From Paraburkholderia silvatlantica (GTDB lineage Bacteria > Pseudomonadota > Gammaproteobacteria > Burkholderiales > Burkholderiaceae): a stretch of 64,000 bases of DNA. How positions within the stretch are numbered: the stretch's first letter is position 1; every line of letters begins with the position of its first letter. Positions 8,608-17,897 of the stretch are shown piece after piece. The translations under genes and the position numbers were made by a program. The notes below the pieces were generated by a model that was given only the letters and a program-made list of their open reading frames with translations, had not been told where the DNA came from and searched no databases. Location of the stretch: assembly GCF_003096715.1 (NCBI RefSeq), contig NZ_QEOL01000023.1, positions 62,001 through 126,000 of the forward strand. Reading direction: 5' to 3'.

Positions 8608-10467
8608 ATGCCCGCATACCGTTCCAAAACCTCCACCGCCGGCCGCAACATGGCAGGTGCGCGCTCCCTGTGGCGCGCCACCGGCATGAAAGACGAAGAC
8701 TTCGCCAAGCCGATCATCGCGGTCGTCAATTCGTTCACCCAGTTCGTTCCCGGCCACGTGCACCTGAAAGACCTCGGCCAGCTCGTTGCGCGCGAAATCG
8801 AAGCCGCGGGCGGCGTGGCCAAGGAATTCAACACGATCGCCGTCGACGACGGCATCGCCATGGGCCACGACGGCATGCTGTATTCGCTGCCGAGCCGCGA
8901 CATCATCGCGGATTCGGTCGAATACATGGTCAACGCGCACTGCGCCGACGCCATGGTCTGCATCTCGAACTGCGACAAGATCACCCCGGGCATGCTCATG
9001 GCCGCCATGCGCCTGAACATTCCCGTGATCTTCGTCTCGGGCGGCCCGATGGAAGCGGGCAAGACGCGCCTCGCGAACCCCGTCACGAAGGCCATCGAGG
9101 TCAAGAAGCTCGACCTGATCGACGCGATGGTGATCGCGGCCGACACCAAGTACTCCGACGCCGATGTGGCCGAAGTCGAGCGCTCCGCCTGCCCGACCTG
9201 CGGTTCGTGCTCGGGCATGTTCACGGCCAACTCCATGAACTGCCTGACCGAGGCGCTGGGCCTCTCGCTGCCGGGCAACGGCACCGTGGTCGCCACGCAC
9301 GCGGACCGCGAACAGCTCTTCAAGCGCGCCGGCCGCCGCATCGTCGAACTCGCGCGCCAGTACTACGAGCAGGAAGACGAGCGCGTGCTGCCGCGCTCGG
9401 TAGGCGTCAAGGCGTTTGAAAACGCCATGACGCTCGACATCGCCATGGGCGGCTCGACCAACACCATCCTCCACTTGCTGGCCGTTGCGCAGGAAGCGGG
9501 CATCGAGTTCGGCATGGCCGACATCGACCGACTTTCGCGCGTCGTGCCGCAACTGTGCAAGGTCGCGCCGAACACGAATAAGTACCATATCGAAGACGTG
9601 CACCGCGCTGGCGGCATCATGGCGATCCTCGGCGAACTGGAGCGCGCCGGCAGGCTGCACACCGACGTGCCGACCGTGCACGCGCCGACGCTCGGCGACG
9701 CGCTCGCGCAATGGGACATCAGGCGCACGCAGGACGAAGCGGTCAAGACGTTCTACATGGCCGGCCCCGCCGGCGTTCCGACGCAGGTCGCGTTCAGCCA
9801 GAACACGCGCTGGCCGAGCCTCGACACGGACCGCGCCGAAGGCTGCATCCGCTCGTACGAGCACGCGTTCTCGAAGGAAGGCGGCCTCGCCGTGCTGACC
9901 GGCAACATCGCGCTCGACGGCTGCGTGGTGAAGACCGCAGGCGTGGACGACAGCATCCTCGTGTTCGAAGGCACGGCTCACGTGACCGAATCGCAGGACG
10001 AAGCGGTGGAAAACATCCTCGCCGACAAGGTCAAGGCCGGCGACGTGGTGATCGTGCGCTATGAAGGCCCGAAGGGCGGCCCCGGCATGCAGGAAATGCT
10101 CTACCCGACGAGCTACATCAAGTCAAAGGGCCTCGGCAAGGCGTGCGCGCTCCTGACCGACGGCCGCTTCTCGGGCGGCACCTCGGGCCTCTCGATCGGC
10201 CACTGCTCGCCGGAAGCGGCGGCGGGCGGCGCAATCGGCCTCGTGCGCGACGGCGACAAGATCCGCATCGACATTCCGAACCGCACGATCGACGTGCTGG
10301 TCTCGGACGAGGAACTCGCGCGCCGCCGCGAAGAGCAGAACGCCCGTGGCTGGAAGCCGGCGAAGGCGCGTGCCCGCAAGGTGTCGGCGGCTTTGAAGGC
10401 CTACGCCAGGCTCGTGATGTCGGCCGACAAGGGCGCCGTGCGCGATCTCTCGCTGCTCGACGACTGA
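8608..10467 (+). CDS. ilvD: Dihydroxy-acid dehydratase
   Basis: Converts 2,3-dihydroxy-isovalerate and 2,3-dihydroxy-3-methylvalerate to the 2-oxo acids in valine, isoleucine and pantothenate synthesis. The 619 residues match the E. coli-type enzyme in length. Iron-sulfur ligand motifs are visible: SNCDKITPGM (near residue 121), ACPTCGSCSGMFTANSMN (near 193) and the upstream VVNSFTQFVPGHVHL. The C-terminus carries GRFSGGTSGLSIGH. The frame is open far upstream, but ATG 8608 gives the conserved MPAYRS start. It is followed by the convergent icd gene. Confidence 0.97.
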   Translation: MPAYRSKTSTAGRNMAGARSLWRATGMKDEDFAKPIIAVVNSFTQFVPGHVHLKDLGQLVAREIEAAGGVAKEFNTIAVDDGIAMGHDGMLYSLPSRDIIADSVEYMVNAHCADAMVCISNCDKITPGMLMAAMRLNIPVIFVSGGPMEAGKTRLANPVTKAIEVKKLDLIDAMVIAADTKYSDADVAEVERSACPTCGSCSGMFTANSMNCLTEALGLSLPGNGTVVATHADREQLFKRAGRRIVELARQYYEQEDERVLPRSVGVKAFENAMTLDIAMGGSTNTILHLLAVAQEAGIEFGMADIDRLSRVVPQLCKVAPNTNKYHIEDVHRAGGIMAILGELERAGRLHTDVPTVHAPTLGDALAQWDIRRTQDEAVKTFYMAGPAGVPTQVAFSQNTRWPSLDTDRAEGCIRSYEHAFSKEGGLAVLTGNIALDGCVVKTAGVDDSILVFEGTAHVTESQDEAVENILADKVKAGDVVIVRYEGPKGGPGMQEMLYPTSYIKSKGLGKACALLTDGRFSGGTSGLSIGHCSPEAAAGGAIGLVRDGDKIRIDIPNRTIDVLVSDEELARRREEQNARGWKPAKARARKVSAALKAYARLVMSADKGAVRDLSLLDD

Positions 10468-10527
10468 GCCTTTCAAGGACGAGGCGGGCCGCGCGGCTCG
10501 CCTCGCCTCAAACACAACAAGCAGGGC

Positions 10528-10568
10528 AAAAAAATCGAGCCTCCCACGGCGACGTGGGAGGCTCGATT
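10528..10568 (-). terminator. Rho-independent terminator of icd
   Basis: A perfect 15-bp stem (arms 10533-10547 and 10554-10568, loop GGCGAC) lies between convergent ilvD and icd. Read on the minus strand the stem is followed by a run of seven T, so it terminates icd. On the plus strand there is no T-run, although the stem may still slow ilvD transcription. Confidence 0.9.
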
Positions 10569-10617
10569 CGTTGGGTGGAACGTCCCCCGCGCGAGCGCAC
10601 GGGGGCGGGCTTCACCG

Positions 10618-12861
10618 TTACTTCGCAGCGGCTGCCAGTGCGGCGTTGAACGTCGCGCTCGGGCGCATGACTTCAGCGAGCTTCGCGAAGTCCGGCTTGT
10701 AGTAGCCGCCGATGTCGACCGGCTTGCCCTGGACCGCGGCCAGCTCGCCCACGATCTTCTGCTCGTTCTCGGCCAGCGTCTTCGCGAGCGGCGCGAAGTG
10801 AGCGGCGAGTTCCGCGTCTTCCTTCTGCGCGGCCAGTTCCTGCGCCCAGTACATCGCGAGGTAGAACTGGCTGCCGCGGTTGTCCAGCTCGCCGGTCTTC
10901 GGCGACGGACCCTTGGCGTTGTCGAGCAGTTTGCCCGTGGCGGCGTCGAGCGTCTTCGCGAGCAGCTTGGCGCGCGCGTTGTTCGTCTTGATGCCGAGGT
11001 CTTCGAGCGAGACGGCCAGCGCGAGGAATTCGCCGAGCGAGTCCCAGCGCAGGTGGTCTTCCTGCACCAGCTGCTGCACGTGCTTCGGCGCCGAACCGCC
11101 TGCGCCCGTTTCGTACATGCCGCCGCCGGCCATCAGCGGAACGATCGAGAGCATCTTCGCCGAGGTGCCCAGTTCCATGATCGGGAACAGGTCGGTGAGG
11201 TAGTCGCGCAGGATGTTGCCCGTGACCGAGATCGTGTCCAGACCGCGGATCACGCGCTCGAGCGTGTAGCGCATGGCGCGCACCTGCGACATGATCTGGA
11301 TGTCGAGGCCGGTCAGGTCGTAGTCCTTGAGGTAGGCTTCGACCTTCTTGATCAGCTCGTTTTCGTGCGGACGGTACGGGTCGAGCCAGAACACGGCCGG
11401 CGTGCCCGAGTTCTTCGCGCGCGTGACGGCGAGCTTGACCCAGTCGCGGATCGGCTCGTCCTTCACGAGGCACATACGCCAGATGTCGCCTTGCTCGACT
11501 TGCTGGGTGAGCGCTTCGAGCACTTCGCCCGTGGCGTTGTCGACGATGCGCGCCGTGCCGTCCTGCGTGATTTCGTACGTCTTGTCGTGCGAACCGTACT
11601 CTTCAGCCTTCTGCGCCATCAGGCCGACGTTCGGCACCGTGCCCATCGTGCGCGGGTCGAATGCGCCGTTGGTCTTGCAGAAGTTGATGATTTCCTGGTA
11701 GATGCGCGCGAACGTGCTTTCCGGAATCAGGCACTTCGTGTCGGCCGGGCGGCCGTCGGCGCCCCACATCTTGCCGCCTGCGCGGATCATGGCCGGCATC
11801 GAAGCGTCGACGATCACGTCGTTCGGTGCGTGCAGGTTCGAGATGCCCTTGGCCGAGTCGACCATGGCGAGCGCCGGACGGTGCTCGTGGCACGCGTGCA
11901 TGTCGCGGATGACTTCTTCGCGCTGCGATTCCGGCAGCTTTTCGATTTTCGTGTACAGGTCGACGAGGCCGTTGTTCACGTTCACGCCGAGTTCTTCGAA
12001 AAGCTTCGCGTGCTTGGCGAACGCGTCCTTGTAGAACACGCGCACGGCGTGGCCGAACACGATGGGGTGCGAAACCTTCATCATGGTCGCCTTCACGTGC
12101 AGCGAGAGCATGATGCCGGTCTTGCGCGCGTCTTCCATCTGGTCTTCGTAGAAGGCGAGCAGCGCCTTCTTGCTCATGAACATGCTGTCGACGATCTCGC
12201 CGGCCAGCAGCTTGACCTTCGGCTTGAGCACGATGGTTTCGCCGGCCTTCGTCACGAGCTCCATGCGGACTTCACGGTCCTTGTCGTTCGTAATCGACTT
12301 TTCGCCGTGGTAGAAGTCGCCGTGCTTCATGTGCGCGACGTGAGTGCGCGACGCCATGCTCCACTCGCCCATGCTGTGCGGGTGCTTCTTCGCGAAATTC
12401 TTGACCGCGAGCGGTGCGCGGCGGTCCGAGTTGCCTTCGCGCAGCACCGGGTTCACGGCGGAACCGAGGCACTTCGAATAGCGCTTCTGGATCGCCTTTT
12501 CTTCGTCGGTCTTCGGATCTTCGGGGAAGTCAGGGACCTTGTAGCCCTTGCCCTGGAGCTCCTTGATCGCGGCGACGAGCTGCGGCACCGATGCGCTGAT
12601 GTTCGGCAGCTTGATGATGTTCGTTTCCGGCAACTGCGTGAGACGGCCCAGTTCGGCCAGATTGTCCGGCACGCGCTGTTCTTCCGTGAGGAATTCCGGG
12701 AACTCGCCGAGGATACGGGCCGCAACGGAGATATCGCTGGTCTCGACGTTCACGCCGGCCGGCGCAGCGAAAGTGCGGATGATCGGCAGAAACGCGCTGG
12801 TGGCGAGCAGCGGCGCTTCATCGGTCAGGGTATAGATGATGGTGGGTTGCTGGGTACTCAT
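10618..12861 (-). CDS. icd: NADP-dependent isocitrate dehydrogenase, monomeric type
   Basis: Oxidative decarboxylation of isocitrate to 2-oxoglutarate with NADP in the TCA cycle. The 747 residues fit the monomeric IDH-II family (about 740), not the 45-kDa dimeric one. Family stretches visible include TLTDEAPLLAT at the N-terminus, HPHSMGEWSMASRTHV, SLHVKATMMKVSHPIVFGHAV, and GGGMYETGAGGSAPKHVQQ near the C-terminal third. The frame extends to 12927, but ATG 12861 is chosen because a GAAG motif precedes it and the family start MSTQQPTIIYT begins there. A strong terminator follows. Confidence 0.96.
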   Translation of the reverse strand: MSTQQPTIIYTLTDEAPLLATSAFLPIIRTFAAPAGVNVETSDISVAARILGEFPEFLTEEQRVPDNLAELGRLTQLPETNIIKLPNISASVPQLVAAIKELQGKGYKVPDFPEDPKTDEEKAIQKRYSKCLGSAVNPVLREGNSDRRAPLAVKNFAKKHPHSMGEWSMASRTHVAHMKHGDFYHGEKSITNDKDREVRMELVTKAGETIVLKPKVKLLAGEIVDSMFMSKKALLAFYEDQMEDARKTGIMLSLHVKATMMKVSHPIVFGHAVRVFYKDAFAKHAKLFEELGVNVNNGLVDLYTKIEKLPESQREEVIRDMHACHEHRPALAMVDSAKGISNLHAPNDVIVDASMPAMIRAGGKMWGADGRPADTKCLIPESTFARIYQEIINFCKTNGAFDPRTMGTVPNVGLMAQKAEEYGSHDKTYEITQDGTARIVDNATGEVLEALTQQVEQGDIWRMCLVKDEPIRDWVKLAVTRAKNSGTPAVFWLDPYRPHENELIKKVEAYLKDYDLTGLDIQIMSQVRAMRYTLERVIRGLDTISVTGNILRDYLTDLFPIMELGTSAKMLSIVPLMAGGGMYETGAGGSAPKHVQQLVQEDHLRWDSLGEFLALAVSLEDLGIKTNNARAKLLAKTLDAATGKLLDNAKGPSPKTGELDNRGSQFYLAMYWAQELAAQKEDAELAAHFAPLAKTLAENEQKIVGELAAVQGKPVDIGGYYKPDFAKLAEVMRPSATFNAALAAAAK

Positions 12862-13294
12862 CGGCTTCTTGGCGGGGTTCAAAAACGGGGTGATAACACC
12901 ACCGGCTGCGCGCAGTCGGCGAAACACCTGAATTTTGCCTCAATTTGCAGCGGGCAGGGGCGCAACCGCGCAGGTATTTCATATCGTGGAAAGCGCTTGC
13001 GCAATGTTAATTGACCAGAAAGTCAGCGAGTTTGCCTTGATCCGCGGGCCGCGCGCTGAAAACGTTTCCGCTCCGGAGCCCCGTCCCGTAAGGCTTTTCG
13101 GAGCGATGCCGGTAATGCAGCCACGGTTCATGGGGTTTGTGGATCGCACCTCCGATAGGGTGTCAAGCTGGTAAAGACCCTTGTGAAAACAGAAGTGAAT
13201 CGGGGAGTCTTATATAAGAATTTTGTCCAGCAAGGCTCATCGAAGACCATTAAAACAGTTGCCTTGCTAATCAATTTGTGGTCTCATTGGCCCC
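12862..13294. other. Intergenic region between icd and the marR-like gene
   Basis: A 433-base divergent spacer that should hold both promoters. Apart from a MarR-operator-like dyad (13258-13275) and a related half-match on the other strand (13223-13236), I see nothing definite. A 79-codon frame at 12935-13174 has no SD and no protein-like pattern. Confidence 0.5.
13258..13275. promoter_or_regulatory. Candidate MarR operator, copy 1
   Basis: GTTGCCTTGCTAATCAAT is an imperfect dyad (TTG..TTGCTAA..CAA) ending 19 bases before the marR-like start. A 13-base core, CTTGCTAATCAAT, recurs exactly before the small membrane protein gene. A partial match, TTGTCCAGCAAGGC, lies at 13223-13236 in the opposite orientation. 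Autoregulation is inferred. Confidence 0.65.
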
Positions 13295-13711
13295 ATGTTC
13301 GATCACTGCCTTTACTTCAATTCGTCGGCACTCGCGCGGCTCGTCGAGCGCGAATGGAGCGCCGCCTATGCGCCGTTCGGCCTCACGCCCGCGCAAGGCT
13401 TCGTGCTGCGCGTGGTGCTCGCGAAGCCTGGGTGCCTGTCGAGCGATGTCGCGCAAACGCTCGGCATCGCCCGGCCCACTGCGACGCGTCTCGTCGACAA
13501 CCTCTGCGAGAAGGATTTGCTCGAGCGCCGCCAGGGCGAGGCCGATGGCCGCGAATGGGGACTCTTTCCCACGGCGGGCGGCACGGCGCTCGACGGCCCG
13601 ATCAACGGCGCGAGCGCCGAAGTCGCGCGGCGCCTGCGTGTGCAGGTGGGCCCGGACCTGTTCGAGTCGACGGTCACCGGCATGCGCAAGATACGCAAGG
13701 GGCTCGCGTAA
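13295..13711 (+). CDS. MarR family transcriptional regulator
   Basis: A 138-residue winged-helix protein. The central part, PAQGFVLRVVLAKPGCLSSDVAQTLG then RPTATRLVDNLCEKDLLERR, is the MarR recognition helix and wing, with the usual dimerisation helices at both ends. It likely represses its own gene and the small membrane protein gene 60 bases downstream, because a 13-base sequence inside a dyad occurs just before both starts. The signal molecule is unknown. Confidence 0.9.
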   Translation: MFDHCLYFNSSALARLVEREWSAAYAPFGLTPAQGFVLRVVLAKPGCLSSDVAQTLGIARPTATRLVDNLCEKDLLERRQGEADGREWGLFPTAGGTALDGPINGASAEVARRLRVQVGPDLFESTVTGMRKIRKGLA

Positions 13712-13742
13712 GGCGCCTGCCCCCTTTTTTAAAAGTTAAATG

Positions 13743-13760
13743 ATTGTCTTGCTAATCAAT
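13743..13760. promoter_or_regulatory. Candidate MarR operator, copy 2
   Basis: ATTGTCTTGCTAATCAAT is an 18-bp dyad with seven of nine pairs matching. It sits immediately before the SD (AAGGAG, 13761-13766) of the small membrane protein gene and shares 13 contiguous bases with the copy at 13258-13275. Confidence 0.65.
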
Positions 13761-13773
13761 AAGGAGAAGAACG

Positions 13774-14022
13774 ATGAACGAAGCGGCGCTAAAGGGGGCG
13801 GGGGAGGAAGCCTGGCGGTGGGCGATCGGCGTGGCAATCGTCGCGCTGGCTGTGGGCGGCGTGGTCGCGGCAATCTTCGTGATGCCGCGCGCTGTCGAAG
13901 CGAACCACCGCGCGTGCATGGCGGCCTACGCCAGCGATCTGCACACGGATCTTGCCGCGTTCGCGCAAGACCCGGCGTGGCAGGCGCAATACGTCGAGGC
14001 GATCGCGGCGTGCGCGCGTTGA
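13774..14022 (+). CDS. Small membrane protein of unknown function
   Basis: Eighty-two residues with a strong SD (AAGGAG) seven bases before the ATG. One hydrophobic segment (about residues 16-37, IGVAIVALAVGGVVAAIF) is followed by a soluble tail with two cysteines (CMAAYASDLH and the C-terminal ACAR). The predicted form is an inner-membrane protein with a single anchor and a periplasmic tail, or an uncleaved signal. I do not recognise a family. The shared operator ties it to the MarR regulator just upstream. Confidence 0.75.
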   Translation: MNEAALKGAGEEAWRWAIGVAIVALAVGGVVAAIFVMPRAVEANHRACMAAYASDLHTDLAAFAQDPAWQAQYVEAIAACAR

Positions 14023-14046
14023 ACGGGCACGCCGCGCGTAACTCCG

Positions 14047-14871
14047 TTACTTCCGGTTCAGGAACGCGAGTAGGTCGGCGTTGACCTGCCCGGCCATCGT
14101 CGTGCACATGCCGTGCGGGCCGCCCGGGTAGATCTTGAGCGTCGCGTCCTTGACGATCTTCGCGGAGAGCTTGCCGGCGTCGTCGATCGGCACGATCTGG
14201 TCGTCGTCGCCGTGCAGGATCAGCGTGGGCACGTCGATCTTCCTGAGGTCTTCCGTGTAGTCGACTTCGGAGAACTCGTGCACGCACTCGTGCAGCGCGA
14301 GGATGCCGCCCCACATGCCCTGCTGCCAGAACGAGTCGATCACGCCCTGTGAGACCTTCGCGCCGCTGCGGTTGTAACCGTAGAACGGCACGGCCAGGTC
14401 CTTGAAGAACTGCGAGCGGTCGTCGATCACGCCCTTGCGGATGCCGTCGAACACATCCTTGGGCAGGCCGCCCGGATTCTTCTCGCTCTTGATCATGATG
14501 GGCGGCACCGCGCCGATCAGCACAGCGCCCGAGACGCGCTGCGTGCCGTGGCGGCCGATGTAGCGCGCGACTTCGCCGCCGCCCGTGGAGTGGCCAACGA
14601 GCGTAGCGTCGTGCACGTCGAGCTTGTCGAGCAGGTCGGCGAGGTCGTCGGCCCAGGTGTCCATGTCGTTGCCCTTGGCGGGCTGATCGGAGCGGCCGTG
14701 GCCGCGGCGGTCGTGCGCGATCGTGCGAAAGCCGTTTTGCACGAGAAAGAGCATTTGGGCGTCCCAGGCGTCGGCCGTGAGCGGCCAGCCGTGGGAGAAA
14801 ACGACGGGCTTGCCGCTGCCCCAGTCCTTGTAATAGATCGACGTGCCATCGCGGGTGGTGAAGGTGCTCAT
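14047..14871 (-). CDS. Alpha/beta hydrolase, non-heme chloroperoxidase/arylesterase type
   Basis: A 274-residue hydrolase close to the bacterial cofactor-free haloperoxidase/esterase group. The nucleophile elbow is GHSTGG with Ser95. The catalytic Asp is D224 in GDDDQIVP and the His is H253 in GGPHGM. The N-terminus (FTTRDGTSIYYKDWGSGKP) and DRRGHGRSDQP are typical of the group. There is no signal peptide, so it is cytoplasmic. The true substrate is probably an ester; the haloperoxidase name reflects a side activity of such folds. Confidence 0.9.
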   Translation of the reverse strand: MSTFTTRDGTSIYYKDWGSGKPVVFSHGWPLTADAWDAQMLFLVQNGFRTIAHDRRGHGRSDQPAKGNDMDTWADDLADLLDKLDVHDATLVGHSTGGGEVARYIGRHGTQRVSGAVLIGAVPPIMIKSEKNPGGLPKDVFDGIRKGVIDDRSQFFKDLAVPFYGYNRSGAKVSQGVIDSFWQQGMWGGILALHECVHEFSEVDYTEDLRKIDVPTLILHGDDDQIVPIDDAGKLSAKIVKDATLKIYPGGPHGMCTTMAGQVNADLLAFLNRK

Positions 14872-15229
14872 AGGAAACGCTCCAGTTTCTTTTACAGCAT
14901 CACAAGGCAGGCAGGCGCCGGCGCATCGGTGCGCGCGGTCGTGCTTCGCGCGGCGCTGTGTGGCGGCGTCCAGGGATGGGCGATGCGGGTGGAACGTGCC
15001 GGCACCTGCGCGTCACGGAAAGCCGCAGGAGGCACGCGGGTCAGTATAGAGAGAACGCCTGAGCGATGACTCGAAGGTGTACGGCCTGAGCGGCGGCTAT
15101 TCGCGAGGGCTCTATTTCGTCAGCGCCGCGCTGCTCGCGGCGGGGGCCAGAAGAGGCGCTGCACGGTTCAGGTATCGCATACGGCGCGATACGCGATAAT
15201 CGGCCTTTGCCGATTCCCGCCTCTCTCGT
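14872..15229. other. Intergenic region between hydrolase and SotB-like exporter genes
   Basis: A 358-base divergent spacer, presumed to hold both promoters. I see no clear operator, hairpin or coding frame. Confidence 0.5.
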
Positions 15230-16420
15230 ATGTCGACGCCTGAACCGGACTCTTCCGGGCACGCCTGGTGGGGTGTGCTCGTATTGGCGCTCTCTGCCTT
15301 CATCTTCAACACGACCGAATTCGTGCCCGTTGCGCTGCTGAGCGCCATTGGCGACAGCCTGCACATGAAGCCGACCGACGTCGGCCTCATGCTGACGATT
15401 TACGCGTGGACGGTGGCCGTGGCGTCGCTGCCCCTGATGCTGCTGACGCGCAACGTCGAACGCCGCAAGCTGCTGACCTGGATATTCGCGCTCTTCGTGG
15501 TCAGCCATATCGTGACCGGCGTGGCATGGAACTTTACGGTGCTGATGGTGGGCCGGATCGGCATTGCCTTTGCACACGCCGTCTTCTGGTCGATTTCCGT
15601 TTCTCTGGTGGTGAGGCTCGCGCCGCCCGGCAACAAGAGCCGGGCGCTCGCCATGCTCGGCATGGGCACCTCGATCGCCATGGTGGCGGGCATTCCGCTT
15701 GGGCGCGTGATTGGCGAGACGCTCGGCTGGCGGCAGACCTTCTTCGTCATCGCGGGCGCGGCGGCGTTTGCGCTGCTCATGCTGCGCGTGATGCTGCCCG
15801 TATTGCCGAGCCAGCAAACGGGCTCGTTCAGCAGCGTGCCCGTGCTGTTCAGAAAGCCGATGCTGGCCTCGCTTTATCTGCTCACGATACTCGTCGTTAC
15901 GGCGCACTTCACGTCGTATACATATATCGAACCCTTCATTCACACCGTCGGCCACGAAAGCAGTCAACGCATCACCTATATCCTGATCCTGTTCGGCAGT
16001 GCCGGCATTCCCGCGGCCGTGTTCTTCAATCGTGTTTACCCGCGCGACCCGGCGCAATTCCTGCAAGCGGCTGTGGTTGCCGTGTGCGTGTGCCTGCTCG
16101 TGCTGTTTCCCGCCGCGCTCTCCATTGTCACGTTGTCGGTTCACACGCTGGTGTGGGGCGGCGCGATCGTTTCCTTTGGCCTTGCCATGCAGGCATGGGT
16201 GCTCAAGCTCGCGCCCGAAGCCGCGGACCTCGCGGTCTCGATCTATTCCGGCCTCTATAACGTGGGGATCGGCGCGGGTGCGCTGCTTGGCAACCATATT
16301 GCCAGCGGCTTTGGCGTGTCGTGGGTCGGCAGCTTCGGCGGCGTGGTCGGGGGGCTCGCGGCTGGCGTGTGCTGGTTCGCATTGCGCATGTACGCGCGGG
16401 TGCATCCTGCTGAGCATTGA
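15230..16420 (+). CDS. MFS exporter, sugar efflux transporter SotB family
   Basis: A 396-residue 12-helix transporter. The opening helix VLVLALSAFIFNTTEFVPVALL and the second-helix stretch MLTIYAWTVAVASLPLMLLTRNVERRKLL are the hallmark of the SotB/YdeA arabinose and IPTG exporter group. GMGTSIAMVAGIPLGRVIGETLGWRQTFF is motif C of proton-driven antiporters. A role in efflux of sugars or small drugs is likely. It ends 49 bases before the convergent sensor kinase gene; a small GGGC-TTCG-GCCC stem at 16445-16456 lies between them. Confidence 0.88.
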   Translation: MSTPEPDSSGHAWWGVLVLALSAFIFNTTEFVPVALLSAIGDSLHMKPTDVGLMLTIYAWTVAVASLPLMLLTRNVERRKLLTWIFALFVVSHIVTGVAWNFTVLMVGRIGIAFAHAVFWSISVSLVVRLAPPGNKSRALAMLGMGTSIAMVAGIPLGRVIGETLGWRQTFFVIAGAAAFALLMLRVMLPVLPSQQTGSFSSVPVLFRKPMLASLYLLTILVVTAHFTSYTYIEPFIHTVGHESSQRITYILILFGSAGIPAAVFFNRVYPRDPAQFLQAAVVAVCVCLLVLFPAALSIVTLSVHTLVWGGAIVSFGLAMQAWVLKLAPEAADLAVSIYSGLYNVGIGAGALLGNHIASGFGVSWVGSFGGVVGGLAAGVCWFALRMYARVHPAEH

Positions 16421-16469
16421 TGGACTGCGCGCGCCGCCGGACTCGGGCTTCGGCCCTTTCGCGTCGTGT

Positions 16470-17897
16470 TCACATTGGCGTAGCGGGAGGCGTACCGGCT
16501 TCAGGGGGAGGGAACGTCAGCACCACGGCAAACCCGCCGCCGGCGGGAAACGCAAAGTTCACGCGCCCGCCGTGCGCCTTCATCACCGCCTGCACGATGG
16601 CGAGCCCAAGGCCCGAGCCCGTCGTGCGCTCCGCGCCTTGCTGGCCGATGCGCTCGAACGGACGCAGCGCGGCGTCCCAGTGTTCGCGTGCAATGCCTCG
16701 TCCGTTGTCGGTCACGGTCAGCGTGACGGCCTCATGCGAGGCGTTCACGGTGACGACGATATCGTCCGCCTTGCCGTGCAGCAGCGCGTTGTGCAGCACG
16801 TTCGACAGCGCTTCCTGCAGGCTCACGGGGTCGCCCGCGATCCAGACCTGCGGCGCGCTGCTTTCGAACGCCACTTTCACGTCGCGTTCGTCGGCGAGCG
16901 GAATGGTGCGGCCGAGCACTTCTCTCGCGAGCTTCGCGAGTTCCACGCGCTGCAGCGGCACCACTTCGGTGCGATGGATCACCATCGCGTGATTGAGCAA
17001 CTGGCCGGTGAGCCGGCCCACGTCCGAGCAGGTGGCCCGCAACGCTTCGAGCCGAGCGGCGTGACGCACGGGATCGGACTCGGTGCTGAGCAACTCGATC
17101 TGTGCGTCGAGCCGCGCAATCGGCGTGCGCATCTGATGCGCGGCGTCGGCGATGAAACGCTGCATGGCCGTCATGCGTTCGGCCAGGCGCCCGATCAGCC
17201 CGTTGATGGCGCCGATCAGCGCATTGATTTCGCTCGGCGTGTCGTGCGCCACGGGCCGCAGGTCGGCCGGGTCGCGCGCGGCGATGATTCTCTCGATCTG
17301 CGCGAGCGGACGCAGGCCGCGCCGGATCGCAAGTCCGCTCGCGCCGATGGCGAGCACGCTCATCAGCAAAATGAGCGTCCAGACCTTGATGCTCATGTCG
17401 TTCGTGAGCTGCTGGCGCGCGTGCGTGGTCTGCGCAACCGTGACGAGGGCCCAGCCGGGCGGCCGCGCGTCCGGCATGTAGCGCCCGATGGTCGCCGTGC
17501 GCACGCGCTCGCCCTGATAGCGGGCGTTCGCGAAAGTCGGACCCTGGCGCGCGCGCATCGCGCTCAACGTATTGGCCGGACCGGGAAGGTCGCCATAGCC
17601 CGCGACGACGAGGCCGCGCGCGTCGACCACCTTGTAGTAGACGACGTCATATCGCGAGAGCGTGGAGAGCGCGGCCACCGGCGGATTGAGCGCGAGCACG
17701 CCGCCCTGCACGTAGAGGTTTTCGGCGACCTGGATGGTTGCGCCCGCAAGCAGCTGATCGTAGGCGCGCTCGGATGCGACGCCCGCGTAATAGCGCGCGA
17801 TGCCTGCGAGCGCCGCCGCACCCGACGCCACGACGAGCGCAATGAAGAGCAGCGTGCGGCCGAGCAGCGTTTTCGGGAACCAGTCAAAGCGCGGCAA
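16470..17897 (-). CDS. Two-component sensor histidine kinase, TctE-like
   Basis: A membrane sensor of about 475 residues. Transmembrane helix 1 (TLLFIALVVASGAAALAGI) is followed by a periplasmic 2CSK_N-type domain (AYDQLLAGATIQVAENLYVQGG), helix 2 (WTLILLMSVLAIGASGLAI) and HAMP. HisKA has the phospho-acceptor in FIADAAHQMRTPIARL. HATPase_c shows NVLHNALLHG, VTDNGRGI and GSGLGLAIVQ. The frame runs up to ATG 17972, which would overlap the response regulator by 89 bases. I prefer TTG 17897, overlapping its stop by 14, but the start is uncertain. By analogy with TctE it may sense a carboxylate. Confidence 0.9.
   Translation of the reverse strand: MPRFDWFPKTLLGRTLLFIALVVASGAAALAGIARYYAGVASERAYDQLLAGATIQVAENLYVQGGVLALNPPVAALSTLSRYDVVYYKVVDARGLVVAGYGDLPGPANTLSAMRARQGPTFANARYQGERVRTATIGRYMPDARPPGWALVTVAQTTHARQQLTNDMSIKVWTLILLMSVLAIGASGLAIRRGLRPLAQIERIIAARDPADLRPVAHDTPSEINALIGAINGLIGRLAERMTAMQRFIADAAHQMRTPIARLDAQIELLSTESDPVRHAARLEALRATCSDVGRLTGQLLNHAMVIHRTEVVPLQRVELAKLAREVLGRTIPLADERDVKVAFESSAPQVWIAGDPVSLQEALSNVLHNALLHGKADDIVVTVNASHEAVTLTVTDNGRGIAREHWDAALRPFERIGQQGAERTTGSGLGLAIVQAVMKAHGGRVNFAFPAGGGFAVVLTFPPPEAGTPPATPM

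Noticed and set aside
12935..13174. Small plus-strand frame upstream of the marR-like gene
   Set aside because: No SD, no conserved pattern, and it occupies the shared promoter region of icd and marR.
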